Notes: generated by a model not told the origin, from the sequence alone. A stretch of 64,000 nucleotides of DNA from Chloranthus sessilifolius (GCA_021018995.1 CM037590.1:82368097-82432096), one strand, 5' to 3'. Shown: positions 47,103 through 59,121, numbered from the stretch's first letter. A program made the numbers and translations.

Positions 47103-47475
47103 TCGATAGGCCTAATCTACATTTCGTTAGGTTTCATGGTGATTTCGACAGGATATCTAATGGTTTCGATGGGAACTGGATGTTTCGACAGGTAAAACCA
47201 ACTGCTCAACAGATTAAATAAGGGTAAATAAGGATTTCGATAGGTGCTGAGTACATATCGGGCACCTATCGAAAAGATGTTGTCTCTGCCGTTTAAACCT
47301 ATCGATAGGATGGTCTCACCTATCGAAATCCTTAAAAATCATCCCTTTTGAAAGCTTTGATGTCTAAGCTTTCGATAGGACGCATCAACCTATTAAAACC
47401 ATTCCATTCATCCTATCGAAATCGCATTTTCACCTATATATACATGTCGATAGGTCATTTGTGCTTCATTCCTTT
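47103..47475 (+). promoter_or_regulatory. Internal control region: CTATCGA array and TATA box upstream of the E aORF
   Basis: At least twelve sites (cttcgataggcc, tttcgacagg, tttcgataggtg, acctatcgaaaag, aacctatcgataggat, cacctatcgaaat, tttcgataggac, tcctatcgaaatc) end at CTATATATACA (47434-47444). That is followed by a cctctgaaaaaccctagctc-type 5' UTR sequence and the aORF start at 47755. One site, cctatcgatagg near 47298, is a complete dyad. The region copies the LTR logic without being an LTR copy by sequence. Confidence 0.7.
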
Positions 47476-47754
47476 CCCTCTGAAAAACCCTAGCTCTCTT
47501 CCTCATTTTTTTGCCTCCCTCTTCCTCTACTAAATCCTCACGGAATCTTTTGTTGTTTAGTGTGCCATCTTATCAATACATTCAGCTTGCGTAGAGGAGC
47601 ATTTTGCCCCTGATTCTAGAGAAATTGGAGCAGTGCATCGCTAGCTTTGTGAAACCCTAGGTACCTGGAGGTGATTTTCCTTCCTACCATCACTCTGTTG
47701 TCTTTCTAAGTTTTTCCATTCCAAGTTGGTGAGAAATTACTCCCTGAGATTACA

Positions 47755-50615
47755 ATGGATGAGCCTGAGGAAAGCAGCTAGCCATCTGTAAAATCAACTG
47801 CATCCACCCCTAAAACCTCCAAGAAAGCGCTACCTGCTACCAAACCACCTGTAAAGAGGAAGCTCGCTGAGGGGACACCCAGAAAGAGTCCTAAAGCTAA
47901 GAAAGCCAAAGCTGTTGAAATTCAGAAACCTGTGGTAGAAACACCCTTAGAGAGAGCTACCCCTGATAGGCCCATTGCTATAGAGCTTCCGACTATACTA
48001 ACCACCCCCAATGAATTTGTTGGCAAGTTAAACCTTGTCCCTGAGACCGAATTTGATCTGGCATATTTTGCCAACATTGGAGAGTGTCAGGAAACACTGA
48101 GCTATTTGAAGAAAGAAGGCTTGTTGCCCCTACTGTCGCCATTGAAGGAATCATTGTATCCCAGGCTGGTGAAGTTATGGTACCAAAATCTGAAGAAGAA
48201 GGCGGCACAGGGGACTGATGATGTATTAGAAATTCGATTGATGATTGGCAACTGACTATCGATCACAGAGACATAGGAATGGCTTTGGGGGTCCCATACC
48301 AATTTGACTCTAACCGCGCTGAGGGAGTACCTGTGGGAGCTACATTTAAGGATATGGCCAAGCAGCTAACCAATGGGATTGTGGGTTCTAGAGAATCACT
48401 GATGAGAAGAGACCTCCATCCTAGTCTCAGATTTATGGATACCATCTTAAGGAAAAATGTCTATGTTACAGGACATTTGCAGGAGAGAAGGTCCCCATTA
48501 GTGGATGCTTTATTTTATTGTTCCAAGGGGCAATTCGTGAATGCACCTAAGCTGATCTTTGAAACTATGGTGGACATAAATGACAAGGTGCTAAAAAGAT
48601 AGGCTTTTGCTAAGGGAGGAGGCCTACCCTTTAGGAGACTCATCACCTGTCTGCTCAAAGCTGGAAAGTATAGGATCAAGGAGGCTGAGCCAGTGGATAA
48701 AATGGCTCAGAAGGTTTTTGGAAAGAGGGCATGGTCTACAAGTTTAACCCTGATTCAAAAGACCAAGCCGGTTGAGGCAGAGAAGGAGGTGCCCACTACC
48801 TCAGCAGCAGATCATGCTGCTGACATTCCCCCATCCACCATTCCTCCTACATCACCCACTTTTCATCCACCTTACCTACACCATCACCTACACCTGGGAT
48901 CCTGGAACTCCCCACCTTCTCCGAGCCTGTCCCCACCATGTCTTCCCCACCCTCCCTCTAACCCCTTCCTGATTTTCCCCCTCCACCACTTCCTATACAT
49001 ACACAGGGTTTTGACCAGTTCACTTCTACTGGTTTCTCTGCCCCCATTTATTCAATTGTGGAGGATGTTGCTCATGAGTACACCCCACTTCCTGACTCCC
49101 CCCACACCACTCCTCATTTTACCCATGCCCCATCCTCTCCTTTCCATCCCATTCATTCACCCATCCCCTCTACTTCCACCCTGCCTGATACTTTCACCCA
49201 AATCCTCTCCCTCCTTCAGTCCATTCAGGCCCAAGTAGCCACTAACACTGACCACCAGGCCCTCATGAGCTCATGTCCCCAATCAATTCAATCCACCCTC
49301 ACTCCCCCCACTTCAGTCTCCCAACCTTTTCCCACTTCTCCTCCCTCCCCTGATCCCTCCCTTTTCCATTTCTCTCCTCCCTTTTCGCCTATGACCTCCC
49401 CCATCCCTACTGATATCCTTTTTGTAGAGTTAGCCGCTCTATCTTTACCCCCACCTTCCCCCCAACACCTGTTCTACCTTTATCCCCACCTGCACCTGTT
49501 TCTGCAGTTGCTGAGATACCCACCACCCATTTCCCCTTTTCCTCCCCACCTATTTTTCAGGATGCCTCCACCCAAACTGATCCATGGGCCCCTCCTCTTC
49601 ATTCACTCCACCCTTGTCCTTGCCTCTTGTCCCTCACCAATCCATGTACATTCCCCCCTACCTCACCCTCCTGTACACAATGAGAGACAACCCTTACATC
49701 CACAGGGATGTCTTGAGAGGTATGGCTGCACTTCGGGCTTCCCTTGAGGCCCCTTATGAGGAGAGGATTGCCAACATCGAATTAGAACATCGAATCCAGC
49801 TCCGCGATATCTCTCAAGGATGGTCTGAAATTCTGGTTCGATATAAGTCAGCAAAACAAGTGGCAGCGGCTGAGAGTCTCATTGCCAAATATGAGAAGAA
49901 GAATTTTGAGCTCCTCAAGAAAAAGTTAGCCAATGCTCAGGAGATCATCAAGGCCACCAAGGAGCTCTCAGATGCTAACCTCCTCTATGCTACAAAGAAG
50001 ATTGATATTTTAGATAAAAAAGTCGCGTCATTGTTGTCTCAACCCTTTGAGCCTACCCCTCTTGCTACAGCACCTCCTGCTGTGCCTCCCTCCCCTCCCC
50101 CATGTCCCCCCTCTACAACTATTCCTTCACACCCCACATGGATGTTCCCCCTCCCACGCCCTCCTCCAAAGACCTCCGCCTGCAACCCTCCCACCCCACC
50201 TGCGGAGGTTCCCCCTCCCCCACCTGCCGAAGTACCTCCATCGGACAAACCTATCCCTCCCAAACAGAAGCGGACTTCCTCCAAAAGAACCACCACAGCC
50301 AAGAGATCTGCTTCTTCTGCTCCTGCTATCAAAAAAGGAAAACAACCTGTTGCCCCATCCAAAGCAGCTAAGCCCACCAGGTCCTCCCCTCATTCTGACC
50401 CCCATGGCACCCTACTCACTAGGGATGAAAGAAGAAAGGCTACTGCAGCTCTAGGACTAGACCCCATGGCCCTTTTCCCTTCCGATTCAAATTCAGATCC
50501 TACGCCTGCGGTTGATCCTAAAGGCAAAAAGCCTGCTGCCCAGTCTGAGGAGGCACGCGCTAAACAACCTAAGCAATCCAAATCCAAGGGCAAAGCCCCT
50601 GCATCTAAGTGGTAG
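47755..50615 (+). pseudogene. Element E additional ORF (aORF): plant-transposon-protein-like, Pro-rich, coiled coil, basic tail
   Basis: Starts MDEPEESS in a basic Lys/Pro-rich N-terminus (TPRKSPKAKKAKAVE, nuclear-signal-like). Then a domain with YPRLVKLWYQNL and IDHRDIGMALGVPYQFDSN, resembling the 'putative plant transposon protein' domain (from memory). Next about 300 codons of Pro/Ser/His-rich low complexity, a coiled coil (EERIANIELEHRIQLRDISQ ... KKNFELLKKKLANAQEI), and a Pro/Lys-rich tail ending KGKAPASKW. Homologous to A's aORF by the YPRLV motif. It may be a nuclear or RNA-binding accessory protein, but function is unknown. A few breaks. Confidence 0.7.
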
Positions 50616-52397
50616 CTGGAACCAAGCTGTATATAACTGTGGCCATTTCAGTGTCTTTTTCATTTGTCTCTTGTATATATTTGACATTTTTGTTGTGTTA
50701 TTCTATAGATATCTTTTTAACCTGTCTCTCCCTTGATTGCATTTTCTCAAAACAATTGGGACACTGTTTAGTTTAGGTTTGGGGGTATGGCAGGTGTGCC
50801 AATGAAATAAGTTAATGTTTTGTGCAGCTATGTTGAAAAAGTTTTTGACAATAAAGTGATTTCCCACCTAATTTTTTTTGGAAAAGAGGAAATTAAAAAC
50901 TTTTTAAACTGAAATGAGCTGTAGTTTTAACATTTTTCATGAAGCAAATGTCAAGAATTTTCAGAAAATTGATGATTAGTGAACCTGAAATGAGAGAAAA
51001 CTGTGAGGATATCCCCCAGAATTTTGATGGAAGACCATACCCAGTGAGATTTGGGCCTGAAAATTTTTAATTTCTTTGAAGAGTGTCTGGGCAATTTCTT
51101 CTGCTCTAAGGACTGATGGGATCTAATTCTAATCACTAGAAGCTAGGCAATTCCAAGTTGAAACAGCTTGACAACATTCATGACATTGAAGACATGAAGT
51201 AAGGCCATCCCTTGGACAGTTTGAGCCTCAAATGCCCCACCTTTGAACTGCCCTTGATACACACCATTTGAGCCTTGAAATCATAATTTTCCTCGATAGA
51301 AACCAGAAATGCAAACCCAAAACTCTTTAACCTGATGCAGCCCGACCTCACTCTAAGATTTCAGAAGGTAAAGGTAAAGGAATGGGAGAAGGTAGAGCTG
51401 GTTTAAGAAGTGGGTACAAGAGGAGAAAAATACAGTTGGTGGCATTGTGGCATTCCAGCCTATAAAAAAATTAAAATTTTTTTTTTTTTTTAAAAATTTG
51501 GAGAAAAATACAAAAAAAGAAAAATAAAAAAGCAAAATAAAAGGTTGAGAAAGAGAAGTCATTTCATTGAAAGACTGAAAAGAGGATTAGAAACTGATCA
51601 CTTCAAATCTGAAAATTCAAGAAGTAGATGGAATTATGCTAAAATGAAGGAGGTATTGTCTAGACACCTTCTTACCTTTATTGATTTCTCAATTTTGAAT
51701 CCTATTTTACCCAGTTATTTCTTTAACAAATTTCACCCATAAGCCACATTACAACCCAATAAAAAGGCCCTACTGATCTGAAATGGATTGAGCTGTCATG
51801 TGGAGATGAGATTTTGCTTAATCTATGGTGAAAAGAGTTAGAAAATTTCAGAAATTAAAGCAATGCCTATGCTCCTGCTTGCAGTCCTATTTGAGGGCTG
51901 CAACTTCTCTTAAGCTGTGTGAAATTATGCACCCTTCGATTTTTGTTATGAGTGAACAGCCCCCGTATGATTTGGGTCTAAAATCAGAGATTTGGGGTGG
52001 TATCGGAACAAAATTCTTGAATTAAAGTCGAGCTCTGCATCAAAATTTTAAGCCCAATGCCTTGACATGAACTAATTGAGAATGAAGGGATTACAGCAGA
52101 ATTTCAGGTTTTGAATTGGTGATTTTTTCTGCTGAAAATCCTCCGGAATTGAATGGACATGGTGTGAAATTTATTTTATTTCACTTAAACTCTGTTTTAA
52201 CATGTTGCATGAGTATTAACTAAGTTGTATTAGAGAAGTTTGTGGGTACCTTCACTAAAAACCCCCAAGAGACTTTGCTCCTCCACTAAGGATCACCTAG
52301 GGGTTTAAAAGGCTTGTGCATGTGCTAAATGCATCTGTGCTCCCTACGAAAGTGGCATTTTATGTTCCTTTGAATTCTCCTTTGCCCAGGGACTAGT
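50616..52397 (+). other. Element E 3' noncoding block, with a second PPT-like tract at 50745-50792
   Basis: 1.8 kb without a gene. Near its start, aacaattgggacactgttta followed by gtttaggtttgggggtatgg is almost a copy of the real PPT (gcttaggtttgggggtgtg at 52401). Element B has a counterpart at 27881-27915. The last 150 bp (ctccactaaggatcacctag, gctccctacgaaagtgg) are conserved with B and C. A/T homopolymers lie around 51465-51545. Confidence 0.65.
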
Positions 52398-52417
52398 AAA
52401 GCTTAGGTTTGGGGGTG
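52398..52417 (+). other. Element E polypurine tract
   Basis: aaagcttaggtttgggggtg immediately upstream of the 3' LTR start TGTTAAGTGG. Confidence 0.85.
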
Positions 52418-54536
52418 TGTTAAGTGGTGAAAAATGCCACTTTGCACCCTTTAACCTGACCTTTCATGGACCTGTGAACACACTAATAAGCCCCTCTTGA
52501 GTGCAGTTTGTAGATAGCAGGGAAAGCTGGTAATAATGCAGCAAACCACTTAAGAATGCCCACAAAGAAGCCATCTCTCAGCAAAGGACGAACTCAGCAA
52601 TAGTACACCCAAGGGTAGCACATCATTGAACCCTTAGAGCGCATGGCTGCAGCAGGGAAAGGTGAAGAAAGTGAGAATAGGCAGAAAACTTCCATCGATT
52701 GGTCACCTGAAGAGTTCGATAGGAGATGAAAGCATTGAAAGGAAGGAATTCATGCAGTTGAGAAGGTTTCGACAGGATCAAAAGGCAGAAAAAGGAAGAA
52801 TTCGTGCAAAAGTGAAGAATTCGATGGAATCCAAGAACCTATCGAGTAGTTGAAAGAGAAAGCGAAACCATCCTATCGAAAGCGTACCTGAAGCGTAAAA
52901 GGAATCTATCGAATGATGCTTGAACTTATCGAGATGAAAGTACTGGAACATAACCTATCGAATGGTGATTGAGTCTTTCTATAGGAGTAAGAGCAATCCT
53001 ATCGAAGGGATAGCATGCAGAAAGGAACCTATCGAAATGGTTCTCCAACCTGTCCAAGAGCCCTTTCAACTTGTTGAATACTCTAAACCAAAGGCTGAGA
53101 AGGTTGGAACTCTAACTGAAGGCTCATCCTATTTGAACCTATCGAACAGTTCTGAGAACCTGTCGAAAGGAACTACAAGCTCACTTTTAACCTGTCGGAA
53201 GCTCTTCCAACCTGTCGAAATCGTGTGTTGAACTTCTCAGAAACTATGCTATGCACACACTGAGACTTGGTGACCTGCTACACGCAAACCGAGGCACTTA
53301 GGTGACCGGCGAGACATTCTAGAAAATACCCTAGAAAGCCCTAACCGACCCATGCGCTCTAACAGAACTCTAACAAACTCTGACGACCTTTTAGAAGGGA
53401 TTTTTGGTGGGAAAAATAGAGGAGAAAGCTATATATAGAGATCCCCAATTGCCATTGAGGGAAATTGAAATTCTGAGCAATTTTCCAGAGATTAGAACTT
53501 GCAGCGAGATTCCATTTCCCTCCTTTAGCCCAACCATGGTTGGCTAAATCCCTAGGAGCAACAAGGAGTAAGTTAGATCTATAATTGGGTAAGGTTCAGA
53601 GTGTTGCTGGGGTTAATTGCTGCACAGACTACAGATCTGAGAGCATTCCATTGTAAATGTTGTTTTCAATATTTTAATTAGATTTAAAGCTCTTTTGATT
53701 CCTTTTGGTGCTCGATCGGATTTGTGTAGAGGAGTTGCTTGATCAGCTCACCCACTTAACTGGTAGACCTCTTGGATATCATCTGAATTCCCTAGATTTG
53801 ATATCCCTGTAATTTCCTACGTCTGTGACCTAGAAATTGCAGCATCTATAGTGGTTCTAATTATTCTAATTGAGGCTCTGGCTGTATAGGAGATCTATAG
53901 GATGGTCTGTGAGCATTAAAGTGGACAGATCATAACCTTAAGGTAAATCTGAGCTCAGGCCTCAATTGGATTCATCTGCTGCAAACCATGGATTCGATAA
54001 AGCCTATAGGATGGTCTGTGACCATTAAATTAGACAGATCATAGCCTTAAGGCCAGGTAGATCCTGCGATTTGAAGTGGAATTTATACCCTGCAGCTGTG
54101 CCTGTGGCCAGCCGAGGGACTTGTGTGCTTTTGAACCCCTATAATATGCTTAGCTCAACCTGATTGCAATGAAAATAGCCTCCAAGCTATTCTTCTCCAT
54201 CTTTTGAGTTTTTAAACCTTCCATCTGCAAGATTTGCGGCTCCAGATTCGATCTAAGATAATCTGCATTTTAATTGTAATTAGTTTAAGTGACAACCCTA
54301 TCCAAACCTCTCTCTTGTCTTTAACTAAAGTAGAGATAGCTAGGGTGCCAGATCTCTTACAGATCTGGAGATTTATCATATTTCTAACCAACCTCCCTGT
54401 GGATATTCCCTTACTTACCATTCTTTTAAAACTTGTTACAACAAATCCTGAATACTTGCAGGTCTGTATGAGTATGTCTGCCTAGTTTTATTATTGATTT
54501 TAGACCCTCATTTGAGGGTAGGCAAACATCCCAACA
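52418..54536 (+). repeat. Element E 3' LTR
   Basis: 2119 bp, TGTTAAGTGGTG...CATCCCAACA, then TSD TGGAG (54537-54541). Carries the same motif array (about 52690-53222), TATA box (53429-53438) and CCATGG palindrome (53524-53548) as the 5' LTR. Confidence 0.93.
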
Positions 54537-54541
54537 TGGAG

Positions 54542-54858
54542 TCAATTGGTGGCTGAACTTGAGGTGAGGAGATGGGCGCAGGCCATTGATAATTGACGGT
54601 GCGGGTGTGGAATTAGGGGCCCGATAGTTTACTGGGTAATTGATGGGGGCGGTGGAGTTTAACGGTAGTTGAACTGGGGGAAATGGGTTGGGCACAGGCC
54701 ATTGATAACTGGGGAGTGCGGGTGTAGGATTGGGGGCCTGATGGCTTATTGGGTAATTGATGGGGGTGGTGGTGTATGGTTGGTAAGCATTAATATGTAC
54801 ATAATTGACGGGTGTGGTGGATGGAAAGTATGCCCTAAGATCTAAGGGTTCAATTTGC
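54542..54858 (-). pseudogene. Tat gag-pro linker, proline-rich, right of element E
   Basis: Minus strand: NAYQPYTTTPINYPI, PALPSYQWPVPNPFPPVQLP. It repeats a YQWP...PPVQLPL module twice (about 75-80 codons apart), which also occurs left of E. Internally repeated low-complexity linker. Confidence 0.7.
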
Positions 54859-54863
54859 GGGGT

Positions 54864-56119
54864 TGATCGATTTTAAATTAACCCTTGCAAGTGTACAAGA
54901 TCTGTTCTAGTAAGGCAAGAACAAGGGTGTCGAACCCACAGGGAAATCTGAAACTTTAATCAATTCTTCCTAGAGATTTAGAAAATATCCCCGAGGAAGT
55001 ACCAAGGGGCAGATTTAATTTTTACCAAAAATTAACACTTTTTCTAATTGCAAGAAAGAAAATAAATTAATCTAAAAATTATGTAATGAGAAATCTAAGA
55101 ACAAATTTTAAAAACAAGATCAAGGAATTTGCTACCCCAGATTTATACCCTTTTCTATTTTTAAACCCACAATTTTATTAACATCAAACGCACCATCATT
55201 CTAAGAGAAACATGACTAGTAATTAAGCATGATCATTAACCCGGCATACCCTATCTAAAAACAATGACTCAGCCTAATCGCGGTATGAATCATGTGAAAA
55301 GCATAGCGTATCTCATGGTATTTTAGATCAAAACAATAAAAACATGATCACTACACTTTGAGAAAAACGATTTGATGATGAAATTATCAAACTATGGCAT
55401 TAAACATAAAATATGGGTACTTATCTGGGGATCGCATCCTCCTTGATCTACAGCCTTTAGCCTCTCATCCTTGGTGCAAGATCTTCAATTTCATTCAAAA
55501 CCATTCCCAAAGTAAAGAGCAAAGAAGGTGTAAAATAAAATATGTTCTCGGAAAATCTCAACACTCTACAAAAGTCTCTCTCGGCAAATTATTACACAAA
55601 AATTTTCTAAGAATCAAAACTCTTCTCCAAAAGCCCCTCCATTCAAAAGCCGTAGCCTCTCTTTTATAATGGCCGAACACACCTAACCCTAATTGCCTCA
55701 ATCGATTGAGACAGAAGTCTCAATCGATTGACTTTGAGTTCGAATTCCCTTAGGGAACTTCTGCCTTCATGTCTCAATCGATTGAATTTCATGTCTCAAT
55801 CGATTGACTTTCTAGGGTTGAGTTTTACTCCATCTGTCAATCGATTGACAATAATGCCTCAATCGATTGACTCTTCAATGCAAAGTCTTCCCTTTCTTGA
55901 TGGAAGTTGATTCTCTTCATGGCTTTCAATGCTTCTTTGGACCTTTTTGTCCATAGCTCTTTTATAGCCTTTAATTTCCTTCTTTTATGCACTTGAACGA
56001 TCTAACTGTCAGAAACACCTGTAAACATCAAAACTTCACAACAGCCATCAAATACTTTCATCGAACTGCTAAGTGTAGGGTTTAAGGTATGAAATATAGT
56101 CATATTTCAGCACCGATCA
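54864..56119 (-). mobile_element. Solo LTR F inside Tat gag
   Basis: 1256 bp, TGATCGATTT...CACCGATCA, flanked by GGGGT at 54859-54863 and 56120-56124. Minus-strand start TGATCGGTGCTGAAATATG resembles the starts of C LTRs, so it is probably an Athila-type family of its own. The sequence near its left edge (cttgcaagtgtacaag, aagaacaagggtgtcgaac) closely parallels the C LTR end. Contains the CTCAATCGATTGAG array. Confidence 0.88.
55693..55875. promoter_or_regulatory. CTCAATCGATTGAG palindrome array in solo LTR F
   Basis: Seven copies within 180 bp: ctcaatcgattgag, ctcaatcgattgac (twice or more), ctcaatcgattgaat and gtcaatcgattgac. Nearly all are complete dyads centred on ATCGAT. Confidence 0.75.
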
Positions 56120-56124
56120 GGGGT

Positions 56125-57400
56125 CGGGTTGGGAAAATATTCTGACAAATTCAGGGGTTCAATTACCCCAATATTCCTCTCTTCAATGTTTCTTGACAAT
56201 GGTGCTATATAACTCTCCCAATCACTGATGTAATCGGATGGATCAAACTCAAACTCTTCATTTTCTATCATTTCGACGGTGGGTCTGGGACCTGCTCCTC
56301 TGATTGGATGTGGGGGTAGCAGCACCTGGTGAATATTTGTGTGCTGAGAAGGTGCAGGGGGAATGATTTTCCCGGCATCGATCAAATCTTGGATCGCGTG
56401 CTTCAATGGGAAGCAGCGATCAGCTGGGTGACCCGAACCCTGATGAAAATTACAATGTGTAATCAGGTCATAGTTCTTTGGGATTGGATGGGGAGGAGGT
56501 TGCGGTTGACGAATAGTGACTAATCCTTTTTCCACTAACAAAGGCAAAAGTACACTCAACGATTGCCCTAGGGGCGTGAAAACTCGATCGTAGCGGGTTC
56601 TGCTCTGCTCCGGAGTCATTTGTATTCCTTGCCCATTCCCTATTCTCTACATCTGCTCAGGCCTAGTTGGTGCTAGCGGGGCAACCTGAAATTGAAATGG
56701 GGTTGTATTTTTATTGGGCCTGGTATTGGCAATGTTTTGGACATCTGCCTTAGTTCTTTTATCGTTTCTTTGCTCTGAAAACCTCTTAACTCCACTGGGT
56801 CCACTTGGTATGTTCTTACTCATACGGCCCTCCCTGATGGCATCCTCACATCGGTTAGCATTTTTCACTAGCTCAGCAAAGCTGGACTGCTGTTGGTATA
56901 CCAAGAAGCTCGAGATCACTGACAAAGTATTCTTTGAGATCATCTCTATATGCTCATCATCAGGTATTCTGCTTCGACTGAGTCGCTAAGGCTCTCCAGC
57001 CCCAAGTAGTCGCCAAGGTCTCTGCTCGTTCTGCTTAAACGGGCTAAGTCTCGACTATATTGTAGACATATTGTTCTTAAAAGAGGTGCGTCAAGTCCCT
57101 CCACATTTTTATCATGGATGGTTCTAAAGATGTGAACCATCTCAAAGCCGGACCGATTAGACTCTTCTGAAAGACTTTTATTAGTAGTCTTTCATCCCCT
57201 CCGTATTGGCACATGTCCCCACAGTAGGACTTCAAGTGCGCAATAGGATTGCCAGTGCCATTATATTTGTCGAAGGCCAACATTTTAAATATGGGGGGTA
57301 GGGGGACCTTAGTGAACAGACATAAATCTGTGAAGTCTATGGCGTGGATTTCAGTACCACCTATTTTCATCAGCTACTTTTGTATTTTGTCCAACTGTTC
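56125..57400 (-). pseudogene. Tat gag: capsid core and zinc-knuckle end (fossil)
   Basis: Minus strand: FTDLCLFTKVPLPPIFKMLAF with FDKYNGTGNPIAHLKSYCGD, the Tat gag core (F.KYDG..NP..H...Y). Then SFAELVKNANRCEDAIREGR and the knuckle-like CNFHQGSGHPADRCFPLKHA with QDLIDAGKI. These are reliable Tat-lineage gag marks. Solo LTR F sits at the downstream edge. Broken. Confidence 0.85.
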
Positions 57401-59121
57401 TTTCAGCTGCTCTGACTCTTTCGATACAAGGGCTGCTTTCTCGACCGTTAGTTGAACTTCACTCTGGGCCACCAGGGGGTGGGCCATTATGAGAGGAGGG
57501 TTAAGGCTGGTCAATGCCCCAACATAGGCCCCGCTATTCCTAATCTCGTCCTCCTCATACTAATGGTTGGCATAATGTGCAGTGAGGGAGGGATTCTCTT
57601 ATTGTTGTTGTATGGGTTGGATGGGAATGGCGTGAGTGGGGGTTGGGTGAGCCCATTGAGGGTGAGGGAAGGTTTGTTAGGTGATGGGAATTTGGTTTTG
57701 GGGTGGGGCCTGATGGGGCCATTGGGTATGAGGGAAGGTTTGGAGATGGCCTTGGGGTGTGGGGCCATGGGAAAATTGGGTTTGGGGTATGACATGGGCT
57801 TGACCCGGCTGTGAAGGTTGGGTGAAATGTTGGGGGTATTGTGGAAGGTATGAGTGTGGGGTTTGGGTTTGGGCCATGAAGCCTTGGTCATTTTAGGCCA
57901 GGGACCACTGATGGGTTTGGGCCATGGGCCCTTGGTGGGTTTGGGCTATGGGCCCTGGGTAGGTTTGGACCATGGGCCCTTGGTGGGTTTGGGCTATGGG
58001 CCCTGGGTAAGTTTGGGCCATGGGCCCTTGATGGGTTTGGGCCAAGGGTCCTTAATGGGTTTGGGCTATGGGCCCTGAGTAGGTTTGGGCCATGGGCCCT
58101 TGGTGGGTCTGGGCTATGGGCCATGGGTAGGTTTGGGCCATGGGCCCTTGGTGGGTCTGGCCCAATGGGCCTTGAGATTGGGCCATTGGGCCTTGGGGTG
58201 TATGGGAAGTTGGTGGTTGGGCCATGAGGCCTTGGGGCATGTGGGTAATGAGGGTTTGGATGGTGTGGATTATGGAGGGTTGATGGGGGTCATAGGGAAG
58301 TGAGGCATGAAGATTGGCTAGGGTGTGAGATGGGTTTAGGGATATGGGGTGCGGAGGAGGGGGTGTTTTTGAAGCCTTCCACATGGAGTAGGCTTGGAAC
58401 ATCTCCTCCATCATGGTCATGGAAGGAGGATTGGATGTGGGTGGTGGAGAGGGAAAATTGGGCATGGCCCCGGTATGATCGGGCATGGCCATGGTAAGAG
58501 GTGGGATATGGGGTGGATTGGAGAGTTGAAGTGGGGTAAAGGATGAGGAGGGATTAGGAATGTTTAGGGATGGTGGTTGGTGGGGTGTGGATGTTTGGAA
58601 GAAATCGGGCATGGCCCCGGTAAAAATGGGCATGACTCGGGTAGATGGGAGGATTTGTGAGGGGTTGGATAGGGCGGAGGTGGTGTATGTGAATGTGGGT
58701 GGATCGGGCCTATAGGGGGAAGATGAGAAATGAGGCATAGCTGTGGATTGGGGAATGGGTTTGGGTTTTGTAGGGGTGTGGAAGGGAAATGAGTCGGATT
58801 TGGCATGGGTATGGTTTGGGCAAAAGATGGAGAATGGGGGGTTGGGCTTTGAATATTTTGGGAAGTGGTGATTGGGAAAATGGGGGCTCCAAATGGGCCG
58901 GTAACGGAAAAGGGGGGTTGGGTGAGGGGGATGGTGGAAAATACTTCTCCCGAATGGGAGTAAGTTGGAGAATGTGGCGGAGATGAGTCGGGATCGACAT
59001 AAGTCGGATCCACTACCCATGGCATTCTACGAGAATGGGTCAGGTAAGGGTGCCTTGGGTAAGGCCCAAAAATCCTTCTCTTTCTTCCTCTGCGGGACGA
59101 CAGAGGACAAGATGATGTCAT
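57401..59121 (-). pseudogene. Tat gag N-terminal proline-rich region (fossil)
   Basis: A start near 59121 (MTSSCPLSSRRGRKRRIFG, basic) precedes a long Pro/Ser/His/Thr-rich stretch (SPPHSPTYSHSGEVF, MPMPNPTH-like, TPPPPYPTPHKSSH) and the 24-bp repeat array at 57905-58165. Extreme G/T composition on the + strand reflects CCN and CAN codons. Disordered, function unclear. Broken. Confidence 0.7.
57905..58165 (-). repeat. 24-bp coding minisatellite in Tat gag
   Basis: About eleven units of gggtttgggccatgggccct plus tggt, two alternating variants (ggccat / ggctat). On the minus strand each unit encodes eight residues: GPMAQTHQ alternating with GPIAQTYP-like. A 48-bp higher-order period is visible. 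Unit length keeps frame. Confidence 0.9.

Larger units (their letters stand above)
41791..54536 (+). mobile_element. Element E: complete-ended Athila-type LTR retroelement, non-autonomous form
   Basis: 12,746 bp with two plus-oriented LTRs (41791-43937, 2147 bp; 52418-54536, 2119 bp), each TGTTAAG...CCCAACA, PBS, PPT and a perfect TSD TGGAG. Internal order: gag, protease, CTATCGA array with TATA box, aORF, conserved 3' noncoding block. No RT, RNase H or integrase sequence was recognised between the LTRs. Hand alignment of the first 245 bp of the LTRs gives 14 differences (5.7%), roughly 2 million years at a commonly used grass rate of 1.3e-8 per site per year. The coding parts have a handful of breaks. 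Confidence 0.93.

Noticed and set aside
48772-50454. Several Pro/Ser/His-rich ORFs in other frames across the E aORF
   Set aside because: Shadows produced by CCN/TCN-rich sequence of the aORF low-complexity region.
57452-58303. Gly/Leu-rich plus-strand ORFs (GLGHGPLVGLGYGPW type)
   Set aside because: Antisense of the proline-rich Tat gag and its 24-bp minisatellite; gag on the minus strand explains the open frames.
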